The position numbers and the translations under genes are program-made. 64,000 bases of DNA from G963674835 sp963674835 (GTDB taxonomy: Bacteria > Planctomycetota > Planctomycetia > Pirellulales > Thermoguttaceae), in the NCBI GenBank assembly GCA_963674835.2, contig CAXXKC010000003.1, forward strand, positions 1,426,001 to 1,490,000. The letters run 5' to 3'. Positions 9,380 through 19,920 of this stretch are shown here, piece after piece. The notes beneath the pieces were generated by a model that was not told the DNA's origin, searched no databases, and saw only the letters and a program-made list of their open reading frames with translations. The number at the start of each line of letters is the position of its first letter. The first letter of the stretch is position 1.

Positions 9380-9760
9380 TAATCCGCATGGCTCATATAC
9401 CCCACCCCCTACACGGAAGCGTCCACGCATATCGCACATGAACCCTGTTGGGGACCTCGTATCTTTTATCCCCCCGTCTGGCAACGAACGACGCGTTGTG
9501 TAATTGGTTGCGCAGCTTGCGGTTGAGATCGCGGTTGAGAATTTTGGAGGAGGGGACGGTAGTGTGAAGGAAGGTTGAGGGCGACATCACCGGTCGGGGG
9601 ATTGGCGATATCGCCGATCCGGGGAGTTGGGAAGCTTCCTGCCAGATCCAAGGACCACCCTGAAACCAAAGAGCGCACAAATCCGGACACTACCGTTGTG
9701 CGCAGCGCAGAGAGGCTTGTGAGCACGAGCAATTTGCGGAATGCAGGCAAAGAAGCAAAC
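9380..9760. other. Gene-free stretch between the DUF1559 promoter and the rRNA terminator
   Basis: No ORF with family-like sequence, no tRNA and no palindromic repeat recognised. Short overlapping open frames are present on both strands, but none has a supporting start or motif. Confidence 0.4.
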
Positions 9761-9792
9761 GACCCCCGCGGTCATTGGAGGCCACGGGGGTC
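9748..9792 (-). terminator. Terminator of the 23S-5S rRNA unit
   Basis: On the minus strand, GACCCCCG pairs with CGGGGGTC (9785-9792 with 9761-9768). A T-rich tract (GTTTGCTTCTTTG) follows. It lies 11 bases past the 5S 3' end. Confidence 0.7.
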
Positions 9793-9803
9793 GGCTGGAT
9801 TAA

Positions 9804-9910
9804 TCCGGCAACACCTACTCTCGCACTTGCAGTACTACCATCGGCTCTGGAAGCTTAACGGCCGTGTTCGGAATGGGAACGGGTGTGACCTTCCAGATAT
9901 GGTCGCCGGA
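9804..9910 (-). rRNA. rrf: 5S ribosomal RNA
   Basis: Minus-strand sequence of about 107 nt with the conserved CCCGTTCCCATTCCGAACAC and GTAGTACTGCAAGTGCGAGA blocks. The ends pair (TCCGGCGACC at 5', GTTGCCGGA at 3'). It lies about 100 bp downstream of the 23S gene on the same strand. End positions are estimated from pairing, to within a few bases. Confidence 0.93.
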
Positions 9911-9992
9911 AAGGGGCGCAAGCGGCCGTGAGTGGCCGCGAGCGCTCGAAGGTTGTGTTTTGAGTGGATCGCTTCGCGAGTTAGGAAATCGG

Positions 9993-12950
<2,958 letters not shown>

Positions 12951-13184
12951 CGTCAACGTTACGGCGTTTGGGCCGCGCCGCTGTCGGCGTACGGATTCAC
13001 GCGTGGCTACCAATCGATCCGTGGGCGTTGGCACGCCCATCGATCTGTAACGATTACCTACCTCCGTTCGGCCGCGGATGCGACACGAACGGTGATTCGC
13101 TCAGCGCTCTTGGAGCATCCTTTGGATCGACTTACGACGAACCATCGGACGCGCCGTTTAAGATGCCACTCAAACCACAACCAA

Positions 13185-13198
13185 ATTGTCAAAGATCA
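13185..13198 (-). promoter_or_regulatory. boxA-like antitermination element in the rRNA leader
   Basis: The minus strand reads TGATCTTTGACAAT, close to the rRNA boxA consensus TGCTCTTTAACA. It lies within the transcribed leader between the promoter at 13434-13461 and the 23S gene. Confidence 0.5.
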
Positions 13199-13373
13199 TG
13201 CGAGAGAGCCTCTCGCCTGCCAAATCGACAGGGGTCGCCTTCCCGAAAAGAGGGAAGATGCCCCGTGTTGATTTGGCCCCTCCCAAGCCGGGCGAGCGGT
13301 TGGGAAAAGCTCGATTCTAGCAATTGGTTTCAGGGTTGTCAAAGGCCAAAGGGCCGCCGCGACCAAAATTTTT

Positions 13374-13425
13374 CGCGGCTTGTCGGCATCTCAGCCAAGT
13401 GTTGGCCGAGATACTTCGAGCCGCG
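13374..13425 (-). promoter_or_regulatory. Long hairpin at the start of the rRNA leader
   Basis: Outer arms CGCGGCT (13425-13419) and AGCCGCG (13380-13374) enclose an inner 10-bp stem with one G-T pair (13411-13402 with 13398-13389). The predicted transcription start lies within a few bases of the first arm, so the hairpin would form at the extreme 5' end of the transcript. Confidence 0.6.
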
Positions 13426-13433
13426 ACGAGAGA

Positions 13434-13462
13434 ATTATATCGGCGTACGTGCGGGCTGCAAC
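13434..13462 (-). promoter_or_regulatory. Promoter of the 23S-5S unit
   Basis: A perfect TATAAT -10 box on the minus strand (13439-13434). A weaker -35 region (GTTGCA, 13462-13457) lies 17 bases upstream. The predicted start is near 13427, giving a leader of about 490 nt before the 23S. The 12951-13370 part of that leader holds the boxA-like site and two short hairpins (near 13200 and 13245) but no tRNA. Confidence 0.6.
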
Positions 13463-13599
13463 CCACCGGAAAATGAATTTCGGAAGTGATTCGCCAGACA
13501 CGCGGTTAGATCCCACTAGTGGGAGTCCGCAGCTTTTCCGGCGGAGGAGTGTGGGCTAGAGTAGAGAGTGGACTGACATGTATCTCCGTCGGCATAACC

Positions 13600-15246
13600 A
13601 TGCGTATCAGCGCAATCCCCCAGATCTACCGTCACGGTTACCGCTCGACGGAGATTCTGGCCATTATGAGCAAGTATGGCCTTGCCGACTGGCTGGGAAG
13701 GCTGGGGCTGCAACTGAAGGCTCCGGACGGGGCCGCGATTGCCCGGTATGGCTGGGAAACGCGGCTGCGGTTGGCTTTGGTGGAGTTGGGGCCGACGTTC
13801 ATCAAGCTGGGGCAGGTGCTAAGCACGCGGCCGGACCTGGTGGGCATTCGCCTGGCGGAGGAGCTAAAGCACTTGCAGACGGAAGTGCAGGCGGATCCGC
13901 CGCAGCAGGTGTACCGCACGCTGGAGGCCGAGCTGCATCGTCCGGTTTCAGAGCTGTTTGCAGAATTCGACGACCGGCCGATGGCCTCCGGATCGATCGG
14001 GCAGGTGCACCGGGCGAAGCTTCGCAGCGGCGAGGAAGTCGTGGTCAAGGTGCAGCACGCGGGCATCGAGCGGAAGGTCGAGGTGGACCTGGACATTCTC
14101 GGCGGGCTGGCGTTGCTGGCGGAAATGAGTGCCGAGTTTCAGAACTATCATCCGCGGGCGGTGGCGGCGGAGTTTCAGCGCACGTTGCGCCGGGAGTTGA
14201 ACTTCGATCGCGAACTGCGTCATATGCAGCAGTTTGCCCGGGATTTTGCCAAGAACGCGACGATCCACATTCCGCGTCCGTATCCGGAGCTGTCGACGAA
14301 CCGCGTGCTGACCATGGAGCGGATCGACGGGATCAAGCTGGAGGAGACCGAACGGCTGGCGAAGGCGGGGATCGATCAGGCCGAAGTCGCCTTGCGTGGT
14401 GCGAGATTGTATTTGGAGATGATCTTCACCAACGGGTTCTACCACGCGGATCCACATCCGGGGAACGTTCTGGTGCTGGATGGGAACGTGATCGGGCTGT
14501 TGGATTACGGGATGGTAGGGCGGATCGATGAGCGGTTGCTGGAGGAGATCGGGGAGATGTTGCTGGCGGTGAGCAACCTGGACGCCGAGCACCTGACCTC
14601 GCTGATCATCCGGGTAGGCAAAGTGCCGCAGGAGTTGGACCGTGCGGCGTTGAGCCTGGACGTGACGGACTTCGTTTCCCACTACAGCAGCCAGCCGATG
14701 GATTCGTTCGATTTGAGCGGGGCGTTGAGCGAGATGGTGGAGTTGATCCGGCGTTATCGGATCAGCCTGCCGGCGCGGTTGGCGATGCTGATCAAGGTGC
14801 TGATTACGCTGGAAGGGACGTCGCGGCTGCTGAACCCGCATTTCAACCTGCTGGAGCTGATGCAGCCGTACCGACGAAAGATGCTTCTTCGGCGGCTATC
14901 TCCGCGTCGGCAAGCCCGAAAGCTGCAGCGGCTGTACTCGGAGCTGGAGCATTTGCTGGAGATTCTGCCGCAGGGGATGATCGATATCTTCGAGCAGGTG
15001 CAGTCGGGCAAGTTCGACGTGCACCTGGATCACCGCGGGCTGGAGCCATCGGTGAACCGACTGGTGCTGGGCATGCTGGCCAGCGCGCTGTTCTTGGGTT
15101 CGTCGTGGCTGCTGAGCACCCGGCTTCCACCCAAGTTGGGGGAGATTTCGATCTTGGGCGCCGCCGGTTGCATGGTGGCGATCGTGCTGGGGCTGCGGCT
15201 GTGGCGAGCGATCAACAAGTCGGGACGGCTGGACAGGCGTAAGTGA
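13600..15246 (+). CDS. ubiB: ABC1/AarF/UbiB-family atypical kinase
   Basis: A 548-residue membrane-associated protein-kinase-like ATPase of the family that supports ubiquinone or other isoprenoid-lipid metabolism. The family KxGQ motif is seen as FIKLGQVLSTRPD (about 65-77). The modified nucleotide loop is MASGSIGQVHRA (about 128-139), the catalytic loop is HADPHPGNVLV (about 285-295), and the metal-binding DYGMVG follows. Two hydrophobic segments near the C-terminus (about 486-505 and 511-530) fit the usual C-terminal membrane anchor. ATG 13600 is chosen because the sequence after it matches the family start. No strong ribosome-binding site is visible and a start 27 codons upstream cannot be excluded. 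The substrate is unknown. Confidence 0.9.
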   Translation: MRISAIPQIYRHGYRSTEILAIMSKYGLADWLGRLGLQLKAPDGAAIARYGWETRLRLALVELGPTFIKLGQVLSTRPDLVGIRLAEELKHLQTEVQADPPQQVYRTLEAELHRPVSELFAEFDDRPMASGSIGQVHRAKLRSGEEVVVKVQHAGIERKVEVDLDILGGLALLAEMSAEFQNYHPRAVAAEFQRTLRRELNFDRELRHMQQFARDFAKNATIHIPRPYPELSTNRVLTMERIDGIKLEETERLAKAGIDQAEVALRGARLYLEMIFTNGFYHADPHPGNVLVLDGNVIGLLDYGMVGRIDERLLEEIGEMLLAVSNLDAEHLTSLIIRVGKVPQELDRAALSLDVTDFVSHYSSQPMDSFDLSGALSEMVELIRRYRISLPARLAMLIKVLITLEGTSRLLNPHFNLLELMQPYRRKMLLRRLSPRRQARKLQRLYSELEHLLEILPQGMIDIFEQVQSGKFDVHLDHRGLEPSVNRLVLGMLASALFLGSSWLLSTRLPPKLGEISILGAAGCMVAIVLGLRLWRAINKSGRLDRRK

Positions 15247-15265
15247 TCGGGGGGAATCCCCACTT

Positions 15266-15445
15266 CTAGCGGCTATCTATAGGAGCGGTGGAACCGGTGG
15301 GGCCGGCTTGCGGATTTCGCTCTTTGAGGCATTGGGAGAGCACCTGGGATACGCGATCGTCCAGCTCGTCGAGGCGCTGGAGCAGGTCATCGTGTCGGGC
15401 GTCGAGATCGAGTAGGGCCTGGAGTTGCCGGGCGGATTCATCCAT
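15266..15445 (-). CDS. Small coiled-coil protein, hypothetical
   Basis: A possible 59-residue protein. The first 40 residues form heptad-like sequence (QLQALLDLDARHDDLLQRLD) typical of a short coiled coil, followed by a polar tail. It is convergent with the ubiB-like gene (18-nt gap between stops) and divergent from rpsU. There is no clear ribosome-binding site, so the start (ATG 15445) is tentative. Not recognised as a named family. Confidence 0.5.
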   Translation of the reverse strand: MDESARQLQALLDLDARHDDLLQRLDELDDRVSQVLSQCLKERNPQAGPTGSTAPIDSR

Positions 15446-15762
15446 TGGCGGGTTCCGTGTTGGTGGGCTCGGGCGGTGGGCTCCCATGAAGCGAATCGAC
15501 CAAAACGATTAGGAGGGTTCAGTCGCAGGGGGATTTTGCTGGGCGACCGTGCGGGTCTGGCAAGGCGGGCAAATCGGGGCGTTGCCGGCAGGTAGGGCCG
15601 GCTGGCGTGCAGAATCGTCCTATGATGATACCAGACGGCTAGACAAACCGCACGTAGGGAGTGTAAAGTAAGGGCTTTCACCCGATATAGTGGAATGGTG
15701 TAACCGTTGGTTCGAGAAGGCCGGGCCTTGGTTTGCCGGCAGCTAGCAAGAAGGAGGACTGA
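15446..15762. other. Upstream region of rpsU
   Basis: No gene recognised. TATAGT at 15686-15691, with TGTAAA 18 bases upstream (15662-15667), is a weak candidate for the rpsU promoter. The ribosome-binding site of rpsU (AAGGAGG, 15751-15757) closes the region. Confidence 0.35.
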
Positions 15763-15960
15763 GTGGTCAAACTGACGTTGCGTGAAAACGAGTCGATCCA
15801 GGAGGCCGTGCGGCGTTTTCGGAAGTTGGTGGAACGGAGCGGTATCAAGAAAGAGATGCGCCGCCGCGAGTATTACGAGAAACCGAGCGAAATCAAACGT
15901 CGTGCCCGTCTTCGCGCCGAACGTCGCTCTCGTCGGACACGGATGCTGGCAGGCGCGTAG
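15763..15960 (+). CDS. rpsU: 30S ribosomal protein S21
   Basis: A 65-residue basic protein with the S21 pattern: an N-terminal MVKLTLRENESIQEAVRRF, then FRKLVERSGIKKEMRRREYYEKPSEIKRR and a Lys/Arg-rich tail. It binds the 30S subunit near the anti-Shine-Dalgarno region. It uses a GTG start with a near-perfect AAGGAGG five bases upstream. Length and charge are normal for the family. Downstream (15961-16212) I see only short weak hairpins and no gene. Confidence 0.96.
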   Translation: MVKLTLRENESIQEAVRRFRKLVERSGIKKEMRRREYYEKPSEIKRRARLRAERRSRRTRMLAGA

Positions 15961-16212
15961 GTGTCGCCGGCTTGCTGAGGCAGGGGTGCTTTCCCTGCGG
16001 CCAGAGTGGAAGGGTGATTGCTCTGGCACCATGTGTCTCTGTGGAATCTTGCACGGGTGACGTGCAGGGCATTCTCATACGCCCCTGCCAGTCGGTCCCG
16101 GTGCATTTCTTGCGCAAAGCTCGCCAGGACGGCTTTGCCAGCCACGTAACGGCCTTGGGGTTGGACGCTGCGCTGAGCGCGGGCGGCGATGGCCCACCGG
16201 ATGTGGGCGGCG

Positions 16213-17403
16213 CTACTGTGGCTTGCTGAGGGTGAAGATGGGCAGCAGCAGTGCCATGCCGATGCCGCCGACGATGACACCCATGATGGCGATCATGATG
16301 GGCTCGATCATGCTGGTGGCGGTCTTCAGCGAGGTTTCGACTTCCTGGTCGTAGTAGGTGCTGACGCGTTCGAGGACGTAGTCGAGCCGCGCGGTATCTT
16401 CGCCGCAGGCGATCATTTGGACGAGAACTCGTGGGAATAGGGGCGAGCCTTCGAGGACTTCGCAGATTCGCTTGCCGCCGACGACCTGTTCGCGGACGTT
16501 CTGCCAGAGCTGTTCGTAGTAGTAGTTTCCGGCCACTTCGCCGGAAAGCTTGAGGGCGTCGAGCATGGACACGCCGTTGGCCAGAAGGGTGCCCAGGGTG
16601 CGAATGCTCCGGCTGATGATGACCTTGCGAACGGTGGGGCCGACGATGGGGAGGTTGATCTTGAGCCAGTCGATGGCGCGGCGGCCGGGGTCGGTCCGTT
16701 TGCCGAAGAGGAAGCCGGCAATGAGGAGCACGGCGGCACCGAGCCAGAGGTACCATTGCTGGAGGAGCATGTCGGAAAGGTGCATCATCACGATCGTGGC
16801 CTTGGGCAGTTGGGCGGCCTTGGCCTTGAACATGGGGATGAACTTGGGAAGGATGTAGGTGAGCAGGAAGATGGTCACGCCGACGGCCATGGCCATCATG
16901 ATGCCGGGATAGGCCATGGCTGCGCGGACCTTGCTCCGTGTTTCGAGCTCCTTGCGCAGGTATTTGGCGACTCGGTCGAGCATGGCGCCGAGAGATCCGG
17001 TCGCTTCGCTGGCACGGACCAACGAGGTGTAGGTTTTGTCGAAGAGCTTTGGGTGCCGGGCGAGTGCCGCGGAGAAGTCCTCGCCTTGCTCGACGGAGTC
17101 TTTGAGGTCGGCGAGCACCTTGCGGAAGGTGGTGTTGGTTTCCTGTTCGACGAGACCGCCGAGCGCTGCGGAGAGGGTGACGCCGGTGTCGACCATGATG
17201 GCCAACTGGCTCGTGGCGTAGATGATGTCGCTTTTGGAGACGCGTGCCGGCAGGAGGGGCTGATCGTCGTCGTTTTCGTCGAGTTGGAGGACCTGGAACC
17301 CATCGCGGCGCAGGCGTTGGGCGGCCTCTTCGACGGTCGCCGCATCGACGGTGCCGTTATGGGTTTTTCCCATTGGATCGCGGACGAGGTACTCGTAGGG
17401 CAT
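16213..17403 (-). CDS. pilC: Type IV pilus / type II secretion inner-membrane platform protein PilC/GspF
   Basis: A 396-residue protein with two T2SF domains (about 65-190 and 268-390). Three hydrophobic segments are seen: about 165-187 (GIMMAMAVGVTIFLLTYILP), 215-232, and 370-392 at the C-terminus. The family signatures MVDTGVTLSAAL and LLANGVSMLDALKLSGE mark the starts of the two cytoplasmic halves. It forms the membrane platform on which the PilB ATPase acts. It is the last gene of the operon, five bases after pilB. ATG 17403 starts the typical MPYEYLVRDPMGKTHNG N-terminus. The longer open frame to 17742 overlaps pilB and is not used. Confidence 0.95.
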   Translation of the reverse strand: MPYEYLVRDPMGKTHNGTVDAATVEEAAQRLRRDGFQVLQLDENDDDQPLLPARVSKSDIIYATSQLAIMVDTGVTLSAALGGLVEQETNTTFRKVLADLKDSVEQGEDFSAALARHPKLFDKTYTSLVRASEATGSLGAMLDRVAKYLRKELETRSKVRAAMAYPGIMMAMAVGVTIFLLTYILPKFIPMFKAKAAQLPKATIVMMHLSDMLLQQWYLWLGAAVLLIAGFLFGKRTDPGRRAIDWLKINLPIVGPTVRKVIISRSIRTLGTLLANGVSMLDALKLSGEVAGNYYYEQLWQNVREQVVGGKRICEVLEGSPLFPRVLVQMIACGEDTARLDYVLERVSTYYDQEVETSLKTATSMIEPIMIAIMGVIVGGIGMALLLPIFTLSKPQ

Positions 17404-17408
17404 GGCTC

Positions 17409-19133
17409 TCAGGCTCCCGCCGCGGACGCTTCGCCCGCAACCTGGAGAATTTCTTCGATGGTGGTAATTCCTTCGCGGACCTTGCGGAAGCCGTCTTGCT
17501 GAAGCTGGATCATGCCGTGGTGCTGGGCGATGCGTCGCAGGTTGCCGATGCTGGGATCGGAGACGATGGCGTCGCGAAGTTCGTCGTCGATGATGAGCAG
17601 TTCGTGGATGCCGATACGGCCCTTGTAGCCGGTGTTGCGGCAGCTTCGACAGCCGACGCCGCGGCAGAAGGTGTCGAAATGGCAGTTCATCTTTTCCAGG
17701 GCCTTGCGGAGCGTGCGAGGGGGCTCGTAGGTTTCGCGGCACTTGGGGCAGACGCGGCGGACGAGGCGCTGGGCGAGGACCATATTGAGCGCGGCGCCGA
17801 TGAGGTAGGGCTCGACGCCCATGTTGATCAGGCGCGTGATGGCGGAGCAGGCGTCGTTGGTGTGGAGCGTGCTGAAGACGAGGTGGCCGGTGAGGGCCGC
17901 CTGGATGGCGGTGCGGGCGGTTTCCTCATCGCGGATTTCGCCGACCATGATGATGTCGGGATCTTGCCGCAATAGGGTTCGCAGGGCGCGGGAGAAGGTA
18001 AGCCCGATCTTTTCCTGGACCTGGAACTGATTGATCAAGGGAAGGTGGTACTCGATGGGGTCTTCGACAGTGCAGACGTTGTTTTCCATCGAGCTGATGG
18101 CGTTGAGAGCAGCGTAGAGGGTCGTGGATTTGCCGCTGCCGGTCGGGCCGGTAGCGAGAACGATGCCGTTGGGGGCGCGGATGCACTCGTGGAACGTGCC
18201 GAGGATGTCTTCGGCGAAGCCCAGGTCTTCGAGGTTGAGGGAGACGCTGCGGGTATCGAGCACGCGCATGACGGTCTTTTCGCCGCGCGTGGTGGGAAAC
18301 GTGCTGACGCGGAGATCGATCTTGCGGCCTTCGAGGAGGACGTGGACGCGGCCGTCCTGGGGCAGGCGGCGCTCGCTGATATCGAGCGAAGCCATGATCT
18401 TGATGCGGCTGGTGACGGCGTTGAGCAGGTGCTGGGGGACTTCCAGCGCCTTGTGCAAGCGGCCGTCGATGCGGCAGCGGATGCGCAGGCAGCGTTCGGC
18501 CGGCTCGATGTGGACGTCGCTTGCGCCTTCCTTGACGGCGTTGAAGATGATGTAGTTGACGAGTCGGATGACGGGCGACTGGCCGGCGATCTCCTCGACG
18601 TCGCCGATGTCTTCGATGGCCTCTTCGATGAGGGTGACGTCGGCGTTTTCGGAATCTTCGATGATGTCGTCGATGACGAAGACCTTGCTGTTGGGCAGCG
18701 CGGTGATCATCCGCCGGATGTCTTTTTGGGTGGCGGCGACGACCTGGACCTGAAGCCCGGAGAGGCTACGTATTTCGTCGATGAGGAAGAGGTTGGAGGG
18801 TTCGGAGACGGCGACGGTGAGCATACCCTGGACGACGAAGAGCGGCAGGACGAGGTTTTGCTCGATGTAGTCGCGGGGGAGCACGTCGACGATTTTCGGG
18901 TCGACCAAGCGTGCTTCGAGCTTGGCGTAAGGGAGGCCGTACTCGGTGGCAAGGCACTCGACGATCTGGTCGTCGGTGCAGAAGCCTTCGTCGACGAGGA
19001 TTTCGCCGAGGAGCTTGTTTCGGCCGCCCTGCTGCTGCCGCTGGAGCGCGTTGTGCAACTGTTCCTCGGTGAGGTAGCCCTTGGCCACGAGGATGTTGCC
19101 GAGTCGGCGGGGTGTTTCGGTGGCAGTGTTCAT
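17409..19133 (-). CDS. pilB: Pilus assembly / type II secretion ATPase PilB/GspE
   Basis: A 574-residue hexameric ATPase powering pilus or pseudopilus extension. The N-terminal GspE-N (MshEN) domain begins RLGNILVAKGYLTEEQL. The catalytic half has Walker A GPTGSGKST (about 328-336), an Asp box at CTVEDPIEY, Walker B IIMVGEIRDEETA (about 389-401) and the His box FSTLHTNDA. A zinc tetracysteine module follows as CPKC and CRSC. MshEN domains bind c-di-GMP in some homologues; whether this one does cannot be read from sequence. It sits between the STAS gene (17 nt) and pilC (5 nt). Confidence 0.96.
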   Translation of the reverse strand: MNTATETPRRLGNILVAKGYLTEEQLHNALQRQQQGGRNKLLGEILVDEGFCTDDQIVECLATEYGLPYAKLEARLVDPKIVDVLPRDYIEQNLVLPLFVVQGMLTVAVSEPSNLFLIDEIRSLSGLQVQVVAATQKDIRRMITALPNSKVFVIDDIIEDSENADVTLIEEAIEDIGDVEEIAGQSPVIRLVNYIIFNAVKEGASDVHIEPAERCLRIRCRIDGRLHKALEVPQHLLNAVTSRIKIMASLDISERRLPQDGRVHVLLEGRKIDLRVSTFPTTRGEKTVMRVLDTRSVSLNLEDLGFAEDILGTFHECIRAPNGIVLATGPTGSGKSTTLYAALNAISSMENNVCTVEDPIEYHLPLINQFQVQEKIGLTFSRALRTLLRQDPDIIMVGEIRDEETARTAIQAALTGHLVFSTLHTNDACSAITRLINMGVEPYLIGAALNMVLAQRLVRRVCPKCRETYEPPRTLRKALEKMNCHFDTFCRGVGCRSCRNTGYKGRIGIHELLIIDDELRDAIVSDPSIGNLRRIAQHHGMIQLQQDGFRKVREGITTIEEILQVAGEASAAGA

Positions 19134-19150
19134 GGGGTTGCCGGAGCAGT

Positions 19151-19477
19151 TCAGCGGTAGCTTTTTACGGCGTCGATCATACTGGTGAAGACCTCGAGCT
19201 GAAGATCGAGGCGGGTCATTTCCAGGATCTTGCGGTTGGCCAGGTTGGTGGCGGCGATCTTGAGTTGCCCTCCCTGGGAACGCAGGGCGCTTTGGGCGTC
19301 GACCAGGGCGGTGAGGCCGTCGCTGTCGAGCAGCTCGGTGTGGTCGAGATCGACGACAACGTTGTTGCGTTCGAGGGTCGAGACGAAATTGGGGAACGCT
19401 TCGGCCTGGTCGCTGCCGAATTCCTCGGGGGTGTGGACCACAATGACGTCGCCGAAGACTTCGGTGGGCAGGTTCAT
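19151..19477 (-). CDS. STAS-domain protein (anti-sigma-factor-antagonist-like)
   Basis: A 108-residue single STAS domain: beta strand GDVIVVHTPEE, then NNVVVDLDHTELLDSDGLTALVDAQ, then GGQLKIAATNLANRKILEMTRLD. In SpoIIAA/RsbV-type proteins the switch Ser follows an Asp-Ser pair. Here the motif is LDSDGL, with Asp53 at that acceptor position, which suggests no phosphoswitch (inference from alignment by eye). The start overlaps the response-regulator stop as ATGA, so the two are translationally coupled. It lies directly before pilB, suggesting a role in controlling the pilus machine. Confidence 0.85.
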   Translation of the reverse strand: MNLPTEVFGDVIVVHTPEEFGSDQAEAFPNFVSTLERNNVVVDLDHTELLDSDGLTALVDAQSALRSQGGQLKIAATNLANRKILEMTRLDLQLEVFTSMIDAVKSYR

Positions 19478-19902
19478 GGGCAGGCGGTTTCGGAGTTGAG
19501 AACCGGGGCGTCGTTCGGGGTCGGTTCGGCCGCAGCGGCGAGGAGGGTATCGACGGTCTGGAGGAGTTCGCGGGGGCTGAAAGGCTTGGGCATGAGGGCG
19601 CGGACGTCCCATTTGCGGGCGAGATCGTCGGCGCTGAGCTCGAAGCCTTTGGCCGTGAGCATAATGATGGGGATGTGCGCGGTGGGTGGGTTTTCGCGGA
19701 GCCGCTGGACGAGGCCTAGGCCATCGAGCCGGGGCATCTGGCAGTCGGTGATAACGATGTCGGGGACTCGCTCTTGGGCAGATTCCCAGCCTTCCTGGCC
19801 GTCGCCGGCGGTGAGCACCTCGTAGCCCGCCCGTTTGAGTTTGAACTCGGCTGCGCGGAGGATGTGGATTTCGTCGTCACAGAGCAGAACGCACTTGGGC
19901 AC
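19474..19902 (-). CDS. Single-domain response regulator
   Basis: A 142-residue CheY-like receiver with no output domain. The acidic pocket is CDDE (Asp9, Asp10), the phospho-acceptor is Asp53 in IVITDCQMPRLDG, the switch Thr is in IIMLTAKG, and the Lys is in MPKPFSP. The 20-residue tail after the receiver is Ala/Pro-rich and probably disordered. GTG start at 19902 with AGGAGG upstream. It is placed between a histidine kinase and a STAS protein inside the pilus operon, so it is likely the kinase partner acting by protein contact rather than DNA binding. Confidence 0.92.
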   Translation of the reverse strand: MPKCVLLCDDEIHILRAAEFKLKRAGYEVLTAGDGQEGWESAQERVPDIVITDCQMPRLDGLGLVQRLRENPPTAHIPIIMLTAKGFELSADDLARKWDVRALMPKPFSPRELLQTVDTLLAAAAEPTPNDAPVLNSETACP

Positions 19903-19920
19903 GGAAACGCCTCCTAGGGG

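Noticed and set aside
12951..13370. 16S rRNA or tRNA in the 23S leader
   Set aside because: No 16S core blocks or tRNA cloverleaf (no suitable TTCGAAT arm) could be found on either strand.
15277..16032. 251-residue minus-strand frame spanning rpsU
   Set aside because: It runs antisense through rpsU and has no family similarity or signal sequence. Only the short 59-residue frame at 15266-15445 is kept, with low confidence.
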